Positions 1 through 7,540 of a DNA stretch of 64,000 nucleotides are shown piece by piece. The position numbers were made by a program, and so were the translations under genes. A model generated the notes under the pieces. The model did no database searches. It had not been told where the DNA came from and saw only the letters and a program-made list of their open reading frames with translations. Source of the DNA: Myxococcales bacterium (GTDB lineage: Bacteria > Myxococcota_A > Polyangia > Polyangiales > Houyiibacteriaceae); contig JAOTVB010000016.1 of the NCBI GenBank assembly GCA_029863605.1, positions 1 through 64,000 of the forward strand. Reading direction: 5' to 3'. Each line of letters starts with the position of its first letter. Positions within the stretch are counted from its first letter, which is position 1.

Positions 1-675
1 AACCCGGAGGCACTATCGCAGGGCCGCCGACACACGCCCGAAGGCGACGATCTCAATCGACTGTGGGACTTTTCATTCACCGAATCGCTCCGCCAAGAAG
101 CCTGGGGGTACGAGCATCACCGTGTGGTCGAACTGAAACAAGTTCTCGGTGACTTGAATGTCTTCCTCGACCTTCATTCAGCCGCAACCTCGACACCGCC
201 TTTCGCAGTGAGCAATGGCGTGCCGAGGATCGACGACATCTCCAAGCGGATCGGTGTTTCTTTTCTGGTGCAGAGCTGGTACGGGCTGGCAGACAAAGTG
301 ATCATCGGCTTCCTCCGGCTCGCAGGCGTGCCGGCGCTTTCCGTCGAATGCGGCGCGCACGACGACCCGGAGATCTCGGACAAGGCCTACCGCATCGCGT
401 CGAGGTTCTTGCAAGTCACCGGAGCGCTGTTGGAGCAAACGCAGCCCGAAGGGAACGATGTGCGCACCGTGCACGTCGTCGAAACGATCACCAAGCCGAG
501 CGCCGAGTTCCGCTTCGGCTCCCCGTGGACTGGGTTCCAGGAGCTCGAGCCGGGCGCTCTCGTCGGACGCGACCGAGTCACGGAAATTCGCGCCACTCGA
601 CGATGCTACGCCGTCCTACCGAACGAAAACGTCGAAGTAGGCGATGACGTAATCTACCTCGCGGTGGACGCCTAG
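1..675 (+). CDS. Aspartoacylase/succinylglutamate desuccinylase-like zinc hydrolase (5' end missing)
   Basis: The reading frame is open from base 1, so the N-terminus lies outside the window; about 224 residues are visible. Near the left edge it reads NPEAL followed by an Arg-rich stretch and DLNR, then VFLDLHSA and later VECGAHDD. This resembles the core of the AstE/AspA (M14-like) family, where an Asn-Pro motif, DLNR and the DLH histidine serve substrate and zinc binding. The family removes acyl groups from N-acyl amino acids. The first zinc-binding His/Glu pair would be upstream and cannot be checked. It runs convergently into the SulP gene, with the two stops overlapping by 4 bases. The family is fairly sure; the substrate is unknown. 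Confidence 0.7.
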   Translation, partial: NPEALSQGRRHTPEGDDLNRLWDFSFTESLRQEAWGYEHHRVVELKQVLGDLNVFLDLHSAATSTPPFAVSNGVPRIDDISKRIGVSFLVQSWYGLADKVIIGFLRLAGVPALSVECGAHDDPEISDKAYRIASRFLQVTGALLEQTQPEGNDVRTVHVVETITKPSAEFRFGSPWTGFQELEPGALVGRDRVTEIRATRRCYAVLPNENVEVGDDVIYLAVDA

Positions 676-2435
676 TCTTGGTTGAGCATTCCGCATCCGA
701 CGCGATCGGACGGTGCACGTGGATCGTCGGCCGGCGGCGACAGGTCTGGAAGCGAGGCACCTGATCGAAGCACTTCCATCGCGCGGTGAGTGGACATGAA
801 GATGCGACCCTCCGCCGCGAGCTTCTCGAGCAGTCCGGTTCGGTGAAGCACATCGCGGACGGGGCCTTTGACGCGCGTCAGCACGAGCTTGATTCCTAGT
901 GACGCGAGCTCGTCGTCGAGCTCGGCCAGAGTTGCTGCGGCAGCAGAGTCTAGCTGATTGACACCTGCCGCTTCGAGAACGATGTAGCGTACGGGTGATT
1001 TGGCATCCGCGATCAGACCGCGCACCGTCTCTTTCAGGAAGCTCACATTACCGAAGTAGAACTGCGCGTCGATACGAACGAGCACGATGCCAGGCACTTC
1101 TTTGGCGTGCGGATGACGGGCAATGTTGAGATAGGTTTGCGATTCTGGAATTCGGCCGAGGACGGCAAAGTGGGGGCGGGTCGTGTGCACGAGGAATAAG
1201 AGCACCGACGCCCCGATCCCGACAAGGATTCCGTACTGGATCCCCAGGGACAAAGTCGCGACGAACGTAAGAACTAGAAGGCCGAAGTCCTCCCGTTTGA
1301 CGCGGAAAATCTCCACCGCGCCGCGAACGTCGATCAAGCCGAGCACGGCCGCGACGATCACCGCGCTCAAGGCAGCGTTCGGTAGGTAGTAGAAAGCCCC
1401 GGTGAAAGCCCAGAGGGTGACGATGACGACGCCTGCAGTCACGATCGCTGCCAATTGAGTACGTGCGCCGGCCCGCGCGTTGACTGCGGTCCTCGAGAAC
1501 CCGCCCGCAATCGGATAGCCCCCGGTGAATCCGCCCGCAACATTCGCGAACCCGAGCGCGATCAGCTCGCGGTTGGGCAGGATATCGTAACGATGCAAGC
1601 GGGCGAAGGTACGGCCTACCGAAATCGCCTCCATGAAGGACACCAAGGCGATCGTGGCCGCCATCGGCAGCAACTCGGCGAGCAACGCCGGATCGATCCT
1701 GGGCACCTGAATGCCCGGAAGCCCCGCGGGAACGGCACCGACGATGGCAACACCGGCATCCCCAAGCCCGAGCCTCCAAACCGCGAGAGTGGCAATGGCC
1801 ACGACGAAAAGGGCTCCCGGGAAGCGAGGCCATTTTTTCTTGAGGACCAATAGCGCCGCAATCGACGCAGCGCCTACCGCAATCGTTGCCCAGGACCAAC
1901 TGCCGACGTCCTCGAGGCTTTTCCATACGACCAAGTGCACGTGATGGGTGCGTGGAAGCTCGACGCCCAAGAGGTGCCCAAGCTGACTGGCCGCAATGAT
2001 GACCGCCGCCGCAGACGTGAAGCCGCTCACGACCGGGCGTGAGAGAAAGTTGACCAAGAAGCCTGCACGCAAGAACCCGAGCCCGGCCTGCACCACTCCC
2101 ACCATCACCCCGAGAGCAGCGGCGACCAGGATGTAGGTTTCAGTACCGAGGGTCGCAATGGCACCAACGCCCGCTGCCACCAGGATCGAATCCATCGCCA
2201 CCGGGCCGACCGCCAAGTGCCGCGACGTACCGAGCGTGGCGTAGACCAGAATCGGAGCCAACGCCGCGTAGAGACCATGGATCGGCGGAAGCCCGGCGAG
2301 CATCGCATAGCCCATCGCTTGCGGGATGAGCATCACCGCCGTCGTCAACCCAGCAACGGTGTCCGCCCCGAGATCACTCCTCTGATAGGCCGGAAGCCAC
2401 CGGAGAATCGGAAGGGCTGGCACCGACCGCGTCAT
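672..2435 (-). CDS. SulP-family anion permease with C-terminal STAS domain
   Basis: A 587-residue inner-membrane permease. The N-terminal part has the SulP signature (LPAYQRSDLGADTVAGLT, then IPQAMGYAMLAGLPP and GLYAAL) and about ten to twelve hydrophobic segments. A cytoplasmic STAS domain fills roughly residues 430-545 (LVRIDAQFYFGN, VLEAAGVNQLDSAAAATL). The family carries sulfate, bicarbonate or other anions; the substrate cannot be read from sequence. Its ATG overlaps the TGA of the upstream YeeE/YedE gene in an ATGA, so it is the third gene of an operon with two sulfur-transport proteins. That context favours sulfate or another sulfur oxyanion. Confidence 0.88.
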   Translation of the reverse strand: MTRSVPALPILRWLPAYQRSDLGADTVAGLTTAVMLIPQAMGYAMLAGLPPIHGLYAALAPILVYATLGTSRHLAVGPVAMDSILVAAGVGAIATLGTETYILVAAALGVMVGVVQAGLGFLRAGFLVNFLSRPVVSGFTSAAAVIIAASQLGHLLGVELPRTHHVHLVVWKSLEDVGSWSWATIAVGAASIAALLVLKKKWPRFPGALFVVAIATLAVWRLGLGDAGVAIVGAVPAGLPGIQVPRIDPALLAELLPMAATIALVSFMEAISVGRTFARLHRYDILPNRELIALGFANVAGGFTGGYPIAGGFSRTAVNARAGARTQLAAIVTAGVVIVTLWAFTGAFYYLPNAALSAVIVAAVLGLIDVRGAVEIFRVKREDFGLLVLTFVATLSLGIQYGILVGIGASVLLFLVHTTRPHFAVLGRIPESQTYLNIARHPHAKEVPGIVLVRIDAQFYFGNVSFLKETVRGLIADAKSPVRYIVLEAAGVNQLDSAAAATLAELDDELASLGIKLVLTRVKGPVRDVLHRTGLLEKLAAEGRIFMSTHRAMEVLRSGASLPDLSPPADDPRAPSDRVGCGMLNQD

Positions 2436-2905
2436 CCGTCGATCACGGGACTCGTGTCACGGGTCGCGGTTTCCTCGATCCGCGCCTCTCTGAGCCTCGT
2501 GAAGATCTGGTAGGCACCCACTCCAACCAACATGGCTGCACCGAAAATCAGAGCTTCGTGTGACCGCGCGCCGACCGACGTGAATGCAGGGCCCGGACAG
2601 TATCCACCAAGCCCCCAGCCGACGCCAAACAATGCCGAGCCCGAAACCAGACGCCAATCGATGTCTTTTCGAGTCGGCAAGGAGAACGACGAGGCCCAAA
2701 TCGGGCGATGCCACTGCTTGACGACCGCGCGATAGACCGGGGCGTACACCAACAGGGCGCCCGCCATCACGAAGCCGAGGCTCGGGTCCCAACTCCCTCC
2801 GAAATCGAAGAACCCGACGATCTTGGCGGGCTGAGTCATGCCGGAAACGGCCAGCCCGATGCCAAACACCAAGCCTCCGAGAAACGCACCGACTTTGATT
2901 TTCAC
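2432..2905 (-). CDS. YeeE/YedE-family sulfur transport protein, second half-protein
   Basis: 157 residues if started at the GTG at 2905. That start has GGAGG just upstream and overlaps the stop of the preceding gene by four bases (GTGA), the usual sign of coupled translation. The protein has several membrane segments and the conserved GGYCPGPA with a single Cys, as in the C-terminal half of YeeE/YedE (PF04143) proteins. Related proteins import thiosulfate or related sulfur species through membrane cysteines. With the next gene it forms a split two-gene version of the family (PmpA/PmpB-like arrangement). A longer ORF upstream of 2905 is hydrophilic and Arg-rich and looks like shadow sequence. 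Confidence 0.82.
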   Translation of the reverse strand: MKIKVGAFLGGLVFGIGLAVSGMTQPAKIVGFFDFGGSWDPSLGFVMAGALLVYAPVYRAVVKQWHRPIWASSFSLPTRKDIDWRLVSGSALFGVGWGLGGYCPGPAFTSVGARSHEALIFGAAMLVGVGAYQIFTRLREARIEETATRDTSPVIDG

Positions 2906-3333
2906 ACCGCACCTCCAAGGATCTCGTTCACGATGAACACGGTGATGGCGGCGGTCGCCATGAACGACACCGTGGCGACGGTGGATCGCTTCGAAAACCG
3001 TCCGATCCCGCAAACGCCGTGCCCGCTCGTGCAACCGCTTCCAAGTTGGGTGCCGATGCCGACGGCCAGGCCCGCTGCGATCAACGCCAGGCTGGTGCGA
3101 TCGATCTCGACTCGGTATGCTCCGGGATAGAACCAGCTCCCGAGCACGCCGGCCATGAAGAGGCCGGCCAGGAACATGATACGCCACGTGACGTCACCGG
3201 GTTGCCTTCGAAAGATGCCTCCGGCGATTCCGCTGATGCCGGCGATGCGTCCGTGGAACATTAAGAGACCCGCAGCGGCCGTGCCGATCAGCGTGCCCCC
3301 AAGCGTCGATGCAATGGGTGTGAATGAGTCCAT
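2902..3333 (-). CDS. YeeE/YedE-family sulfur transport protein, first half-protein
   Basis: 143 residues from the ATG at 3333, preceded by GTGGAG. The frame stays open to 3453, but that extra stretch has no membrane character. The sequence has NGRIAG-like HGRIAGISGIAGG and the paired-cysteine loop GSGCTSGHGVCG, hallmarks of the N-terminal half of YeeE/YedE. The cysteines are thought to relay thiosulfate or sulfane sulfur through the membrane. First gene of the operon with the second half-protein and SulP, divergent from the persulfide dioxygenase. A near-perfect sigma-54 -24 element sits only about 15 bases upstream of this start codon, which creates a leader-length puzzle. Confidence 0.82.
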   Translation of the reverse strand: MDSFTPIASTLGGTLIGTAAAGLLMFHGRIAGISGIAGGIFRRQPGDVTWRIMFLAGLFMAGVLGSWFYPGAYRVEIDRTSLALIAAGLAVGIGTQLGSGCTSGHGVCGIGRFSKRSTVATVSFMATAAITVFIVNEILGGAV

Positions 3334-3347
3334 GACTCCACTACAAA

Positions 3348-3364
3348 GCACCAGGCGTGCCAAA
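3348..3364 (-). promoter_or_regulatory. Candidate sigma-54 promoter for the YeeE/YedE-SulP operon
   Basis: On the minus strand this reads TTTGGCACGCCTGGTGC. The -24 element TTGGCACG is perfect and GG and GC are separated by exactly 10 bases; the -12 element is GTGC instead of TTGC. The predicted transcript would begin about three bases before the ATG at 3333, excluding the apparent ribosome-binding site. Either the mRNA is nearly leaderless or this site is not the promoter used for this ATG. Confidence 0.5.
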
Positions 3365-3446
3365 GGTACAGCAGGTCCTCCGCACCTGATTCCCCGGGGG
3401 TTTTCTCCTCCGGCCGTTTCAAGGCTGGTTGCACCCCCGCTGTGTC

Positions 3447-3474
3447 GTTTCACTCAATGTTTCAATATGTTTCA
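3447..3474. promoter_or_regulatory. Triple GTTTCA repeat, candidate activator-binding site
   Basis: GTTTCA occurs at 3447, 3459 and 3469, spaced 12 and 10 bases, so all three lie on about the same face of the helix. They sit about 65-95 bases upstream of the predicted start of the persulfide dioxygenase transcript. This is within the range used by enhancer-binding proteins, and one is encoded nearby at 4648-5964. Assignment to that protein is inference. Confidence 0.4.
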
Positions 3475-3512
3475 GAATGGGTCCAGATGCTCGTTATTTC
3501 ATATGGTTAGCG

Positions 3513-3530
3513 TTGGTACGCACGTTGCAC
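3513..3530 (+). promoter_or_regulatory. Sigma-54 promoter for the persulfide dioxygenase gene
   Basis: TTGGTACGCACGTTGCAC matches the TTGGCACG-N4-TTGC consensus, with GG at 3515-3516 and GC at 3527-3528 separated by 10 bases. Predicted start of transcription is about 3540, leaving a 48-base leader with AGGAGG before the ATG at 3588. A sigma-54 activator gene of the FisR type lies just downstream, which fits. Confidence 0.72.
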
Positions 3531-3549
3531 TGTGTGTGAGCTAGATGGC

Positions 3550-3561
3550 CTACGGCCGTAG
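3550..3561. other. Perfect 12-bp palindrome in the persulfide dioxygenase leader
   Basis: CTACGGCCGTAG is its own reverse complement and lies 10-20 bases after the predicted transcription start. It could be a protein-binding site or a small RNA hairpin. No function can be assigned. Confidence 0.35.
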
Positions 3562-3587
3562 TCTGTCCATCGCCTAGGAGGTACTCG

Positions 3588-4637
3588 ATGCTACTTCGCC
3601 AACTCTTCGACCACGAAACCTGGACCTATACCTATCTCGTTGCCGACGAGGAGTCGGGCAAGGCCGTCCTGATCGACCCGGTCATCGATCAGATCGAACG
3701 CGACATCCAACTCCTCGATGAGCTCGGGCTCGAGCTCGTCTACACCATGGACACACACGCACACGCCGATCACATCACCGCGTCGGGGCTCTTGCGGGAG
3801 CGATTCGGCAGCAAGGCGGTGGTAGGCGCAAACGCGGGCGCGGTCGGCGCAGACGTGCTCGTTGAAGACGGTAACACACTGGAGGCGGGCGGTCTGAAGT
3901 TCGAGGTCCGCGCAACCCCTGGGCACACCGAAGGCTGCGTCACGTACATCACCTCGGATCACAAAAACGCCTTCACCGGCGACGCGATCTTCATCCGTGG
4001 TACGGGTCGCACGGACTTTCAGCAGGGTGATCCACAGAGGCTCTACCGCTCGATCCACGACAAGATTTTCACCCTCCCCGATGACACGATCATCTGGCCC
4101 GGCCACGACTATCGCGGACGGACGTTCACGACCGTCGGCGAAGAGAAGAAGTTCAACCCGAGGGTCGGCGACGGCAGGAGTGAGGCCGAGTTCGTGGAGA
4201 TCATGAACAACCTCCACCTACCCACCCCGAGGAAACTTCACGAAGCGGTTCCCGCCAACCTCCATTGTGGCTTGGTTCCTCCGGAATCGATGTCCGGTGA
4301 TCCGCTTCCCGAGCGCGGCTGGGCGGCCATCGAGCGAACGCCAGAGGGGATTCCGGAAGTATCGACGGCATGGGTTGCGGAGAACCGAGGGGGAATTCGG
4401 ATGGTCGACGTCCGAGAGCTCGATGAAGCCGAGACCGACGGGGCCATCGAGGGCGCCGAGATCATCCCGATGGGGACCGTGGACGAGGCCTCCAAGGCTT
4501 GGGATCGCGAGCAGCCGGTGATCACCATCTGCCGATCCGGCCGGAGATCCGGTCGCGTTGCGCTCGAGCTCGAGAAGCTCGGGTTCAAGCGAATCGCCTC
4601 GATGCGCGGTGGAATGGTCGCCTGGAACAATCAGTAG
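3588..4637 (+). CDS. Persulfide dioxygenase fused to a rhodanese domain
   Basis: 349 residues; AGGAGG precedes the ATG. Residues 1-230 are a metallo-beta-lactamase fold of the ETHE1 type: H57/H59/D61/H62 (THAHADH), H113 (TPGHTEG), D132 (FTGDAIF) and H173 (PGHDYRG). In ETHE1 the iron is held by two histidines and an aspartate. The GTGRTDFQQGD segment is typical of persulfide dioxygenases. Residues about 255-349 are a rhodanese with the active cysteine in the loop CRSGRRS (C315). Known fusions of this kind oxidise glutathione persulfide to sulfite and move sulfane sulfur to or from thiosulfate. Cytoplasmic. Its neighbours are sulfur transporters, a sigma-54 activator and a TauE-type exporter that could remove the sulfite formed. 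Confidence 0.9.
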   Translation: MLLRQLFDHETWTYTYLVADEESGKAVLIDPVIDQIERDIQLLDELGLELVYTMDTHAHADHITASGLLRERFGSKAVVGANAGAVGADVLVEDGNTLEAGGLKFEVRATPGHTEGCVTYITSDHKNAFTGDAIFIRGTGRTDFQQGDPQRLYRSIHDKIFTLPDDTIIWPGHDYRGRTFTTVGEEKKFNPRVGDGRSEAEFVEIMNNLHLPTPRKLHEAVPANLHCGLVPPESMSGDPLPERGWAAIERTPEGIPEVSTAWVAENRGGIRMVDVRELDEAETDGAIEGAEIIPMGTVDEASKAWDREQPVITICRSGRRSGRVALELEKLGFKRIASMRGGMVAWNNQ

Positions 4638-4647
4638 GGCGCACGCG

Positions 4648-5964
4648 TCAGTCGAGTAGGCCGTGCTGCTTCATTCTTCGCCAAAGCGTCGCCCGGCTCA
4701 TCCCGAGACTCTGGGCGGCCCGACCTCGGTGGCCGGCAGCGCGTTCCAAGGCAACCGCGATACGGTCGGCCTCTAGCGAGCCTGCCCTGGCGGCCCTCGA
4801 ACGCGGGCGATTCGCAAGACGGGGCCCCGGCTCTTCGCCGAGGAGCTCCGGGGGAAGATCGGACTCGGTGAGAATCGGTCCCTCTCCCATGGCGAAGGCG
4901 TACTCGATCACGTTTTGGAGCTCGCGTACGTTGCCCGGCCAGTCATAACGCTCGAGGACCAGCCTTCCGCCCGGCGACACACCCCGAATCTCACGCTCGC
5001 CTCGACTACTCTGCATCTCGATGAACTTGTCGACGAGCAACATGATGTCGGAGCGACGTTCGCGTAGGGGGAGTAAGAACAGCGGCACGACCCGGATGCG
5101 GTACATCAGGTCCGCCCGAAACTCGCCCGCGTCGACCGCCTCGCGCAACGATCGGTGGGTCGCCGACACGATTCGCACATCGACGGGCACCGGAGCCCTA
5201 CCCCCGACGGGAATCACCGACTTTTCTTGCAACACCCGTAGGAGCTTTGCCTGCAAATCGAGCGAAAGCTCGCCGATCTCGTCGAGAAAGATTGTCCCTC
5301 CGTCAGCGACGCGAAACTGCCCGGGCGAGTCTTTGACCGCCCCGGTGAACGCGCCCCGCACGTGGCCGAAGAGCTCGCTTTCGAGGAGCTGAGGCGGTAG
5401 CGCCGCGCAGTTGATCGCGACGAACGGCCCGTGACTCCGGGTTGACTCGAGGTGAATCGCCCGAGCCACCAGCTCCTTTCCGGTACCGGTCTCGCCGCGA
5501 ACGAGAACCGTCACGTCGCGGCGCGCGACCCGCCCCACATCGCGCAGAAGCGTCTTCATGGAAGGGTCGCGCGTCCAGATTCCATGAAACTCGACCGCGT
5601 CGCCGTGTTGATCGCCGGCCCAAGAGTCCGCGCTCAGAGAAAGAAGCCAACCGATGCGGTCCTCGCCATCGAGCAGAGGCACCGCCCGCACTTGGATGTT
5701 GACCATTTCGCCATCTCGGCCGGGCCGTGGAACGTCCGCCGACACCGGTCGCCCCTCTGCCATCGCCTCCGCGATCGGTCGCTCATCGCCGGTACCGCAA
5801 AGGATCTTTGGAGCGGCGACTCCGATAGGCACGTCGGAGCCGAGAAGCCCAGCCACATCGCCAGCCGCTGCAATGATCCGCAAGTCGCGATCGAGCACCA
5901 GGGCGGGACCGATTGCCTGTTCGAGCGCAAGCTCGAGGAGCGTTGCCGCATCCGCTTTGGCCAC
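4648..5964 (-). CDS. FisR-like sigma-54 enhancer-binding protein, probable regulator of sulfide oxidation
   Basis: 438 residues from a GTG. Residues 1-120 form a PAS-like sensor with one cysteine (C56, in KILCGTGDE). Residues about 130-360 are the AAA+ domain: Walker A GETGTGKE (157-164), sigma-54 contact loop GAFTGA (204-209) and Walker B IFLDEIGEL (from 225). A Fis-type helix-turn-helix lies near the C-terminus (AAQSLGMSRATLWRRM). FisR proteins beside persulfide dioxygenase genes sense persulfides with cysteines in their sensor domain and activate sigma-54 promoters. The sensor here shows a single Cys, so sensing may differ. It converges on the dioxygenase gene, leaving 10 bases between the stops. 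Confidence 0.85.
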   Translation of the reverse strand: MAKADAATLLELALEQAIGPALVLDRDLRIIAAAGDVAGLLGSDVPIGVAAPKILCGTGDERPIAEAMAEGRPVSADVPRPGRDGEMVNIQVRAVPLLDGEDRIGWLLSLSADSWAGDQHGDAVEFHGIWTRDPSMKTLLRDVGRVARRDVTVLVRGETGTGKELVARAIHLESTRSHGPFVAINCAALPPQLLESELFGHVRGAFTGAVKDSPGQFRVADGGTIFLDEIGELSLDLQAKLLRVLQEKSVIPVGGRAPVPVDVRIVSATHRSLREAVDAGEFRADLMYRIRVVPLFLLPLRERRSDIMLLVDKFIEMQSSRGEREIRGVSPGGRLVLERYDWPGNVRELQNVIEYAFAMGEGPILTESDLPPELLGEEPGPRLANRPRSRAARAGSLEADRIAVALERAAGHRGRAAQSLGMSRATLWRRMKQHGLLD

Positions 5965-6036
5965 GCCCTACTGTGGAGGATTTGGTGGCCGGTGTAAATC
6001 ACTCCCGAGTGGCGTCGCTGATGCTAGCCTCCGCGG

Positions 6037-6771
6037 GTGCTCGAGCTGATCACCTTGATCACCCTCGTGGTGGCATGCTTTGCGACCGCCACGATCTCGG
6101 CGATCCTCGGGATGGCGGGGGGCGTGACGCTGCTCGGTGTCATGACCGCCTTGTTGCCGCCGCGCGTGGTCGTCCCGATTCATGGCGTCGTGCAGCTGGC
6201 GTCCAACTGGACGCGCACCTGGGCGTTTCGCCGGTACGTTCGCTGGTCGATCTTCTTCACGTTCATGGTCCCAGCCGTTCTCGGAGTCGCGATCGGAAGC
6301 CTACTTTGGTCCGAAGCAAAGCTCACGTGGTTCCGCGCCTGGATTGGCGCGTTCATTTTGTTCTTCCTGCTGTGGCGTCGGTACAAGCCGACACTTCGAA
6401 ATCCCCCGATCTGGTCGTACGGTGTTCTAGGCTTGGCGGCGGGCCTCCTCACGATCTTCGTAGGGGCGACCGGACCGTTTCTCGCGCCCTTCTTCCTTCG
6501 AGACGACTTCGACAACGAGCAGGTCATCGCCACCAAAGCCGCTTGCCAAACATGGCTGCATTTGCTGAAGATCCCCGCATTCTTGGCGCTGGGATTCGAC
6601 TATGTTCCCTACGCGCCCCTCTTGCTCGCCCTCATTGCCGCCGTGATCGGGGGGACCTATTTCGGCAAACACCTATTGAGCATGATCTCGAAAGAACGCT
6701 TCGTTCTTTGGTTCCAGGTGGTCTTGGCCATCTTGGCCGTGTACCTAATCATCTCGGCCGTGCTGGACTGA
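6037..6771 (+). CDS. TauE/SafE-family membrane exporter
   Basis: 244 residues from a GTG. It has seven to eight hydrophobic segments and the family features: an N-terminal GMAGGVTLL glycine motif, the second-half repeat FVGATGPFLAPFFL, and a C-terminal GTYFGKHLL. Members (PF01925) are proposed to export sulfite, sulfoacetate or similar anions. It is divergent from the FisR-like regulator and close to the persulfide dioxygenase, which makes sulfite, so sulfite export is a reasonable inference. A weak GG-N10-GC match (6011-6024) precedes it but is too poor to call. Confidence 0.82.
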   Translation: MLELITLITLVVACFATATISAILGMAGGVTLLGVMTALLPPRVVVPIHGVVQLASNWTRTWAFRRYVRWSIFFTFMVPAVLGVAIGSLLWSEAKLTWFRAWIGAFILFFLLWRRYKPTLRNPPIWSYGVLGLAAGLLTIFVGATGPFLAPFFLRDDFDNEQVIATKAACQTWLHLLKIPAFLALGFDYVPYAPLLLALIAAVIGGTYFGKHLLSMISKERFVLWFQVVLAILAVYLIISAVLD

Positions 6772-6776
6772 TCGTC

Positions 6777-7436
6777 TTATCGCGATTGTTTGCGCACCGC
6801 GGAGGCTCGAACCGCATCCCAAGCCTCGAGGTCGGTCGTAGAAACCGGGTCCTCGCCGGCCAAGTGGTTCTCAAAGAACTGGAAGCTGTCAGTACCCCAG
6901 AAGAGCTCGTCGCCGATGAGCATCGTCGGCACCCCAAACACCCCGAGCTCGATCGCCTCGGTCGTCACGTCCTTGAGACGCTGCTTGATGATTGGGTCGT
7001 GAATACACTCGAGGGCGTCGGGCACAGCTGCTTCGCTACAGATGGCTCCGACGACCTCCGGAGAACTGACGTCTCGCGCTTCGGCCCACGTCGCTCGAAA
7101 AAGCCGCGTTATCAGCTCCATGCGCCGTTCTTCGTCCATATCGAGCATCGTCACGCGCAATGCGGGAAGCGGATTGAAAGGATGGGAGAACGGGGGCTCG
7201 AAGGGCACGCCGAGGGTCGCGGCTCTCCGAACGCAGTCTTTGAAAACATAGACCCGCTTTGGTGGAATCTCGCCGGGGCCCTTGTGGCCGTGGTGATCGA
7301 GAAGCGCAGCCAAAAGCACGGGTGTGGGCTCGAGCCGAAGGGCGTGCCGCCGCGCGAGAGCGGGGATTTCCTGCCATGCGAGGTAGCTGTACGGTGAGAG
7401 ATAGTCGAAATAGAAGCGAAGCGTCCGACTCGACAT
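6777..7436 (-). CDS. DsbA-like/2-hydroxychromene-2-carboxylate isomerase family protein
   Basis: 219 residues from the ATG at 7436. It opens with FYFDYLSPYSYLAWQEI, where the usual CxxC of thioredoxin-fold DsbA is replaced by SPYS, as in HCCA isomerases and glutathione-transferase kappa. The C-terminal signature GVFGVPTMLIGDELFWGTD is also typical. HCCA isomerase uses glutathione in naphthalene catabolism, but most homologues have unknown substrates, and no aromatic pathway genes are nearby. There is a longer in-frame ORF to 7475, but conserved sequence starts only after the chosen Met. Convergent with the TauE gene. Confidence 0.78.
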   Translation of the reverse strand: MSSRTLRFYFDYLSPYSYLAWQEIPALARRHALRLEPTPVLLAALLDHHGHKGPGEIPPKRVYVFKDCVRRAATLGVPFEPPFSHPFNPLPALRVTMLDMDEERRMELITRLFRATWAEARDVSSPEVVGAICSEAAVPDALECIHDPIIKQRLKDVTTEAIELGVFGVPTMLIGDELFWGTDSFQFFENHLAGEDPVSTTDLEAWDAVRASAVRKQSR

Positions 7437-7540
7437 GACCGTGTGGCGCATAGCCACGATGCGACTACAACACAAGCAGACGCATGAAGCTCATGGGACG
7501 GTAGGGCCGCACGACGGGGTCTACGCGCACGGGCTAAAAC

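Noticed and set aside
3454-3512. CRISPR-like or tandem array from the repeated GTTTCA words
   Set aside because: There are only three six-base copies over 28 bases, too short and close for a CRISPR array. No cas genes or regular spacers occur anywhere in the window.
6011-6024. GG-N10-GC before the TauE gene
   Set aside because: The -24 flank (GTGGCGTC) matches poorly, and the predicted start would coincide with the GTG. One such weak match in this much GC-rich sequence is expected by chance.
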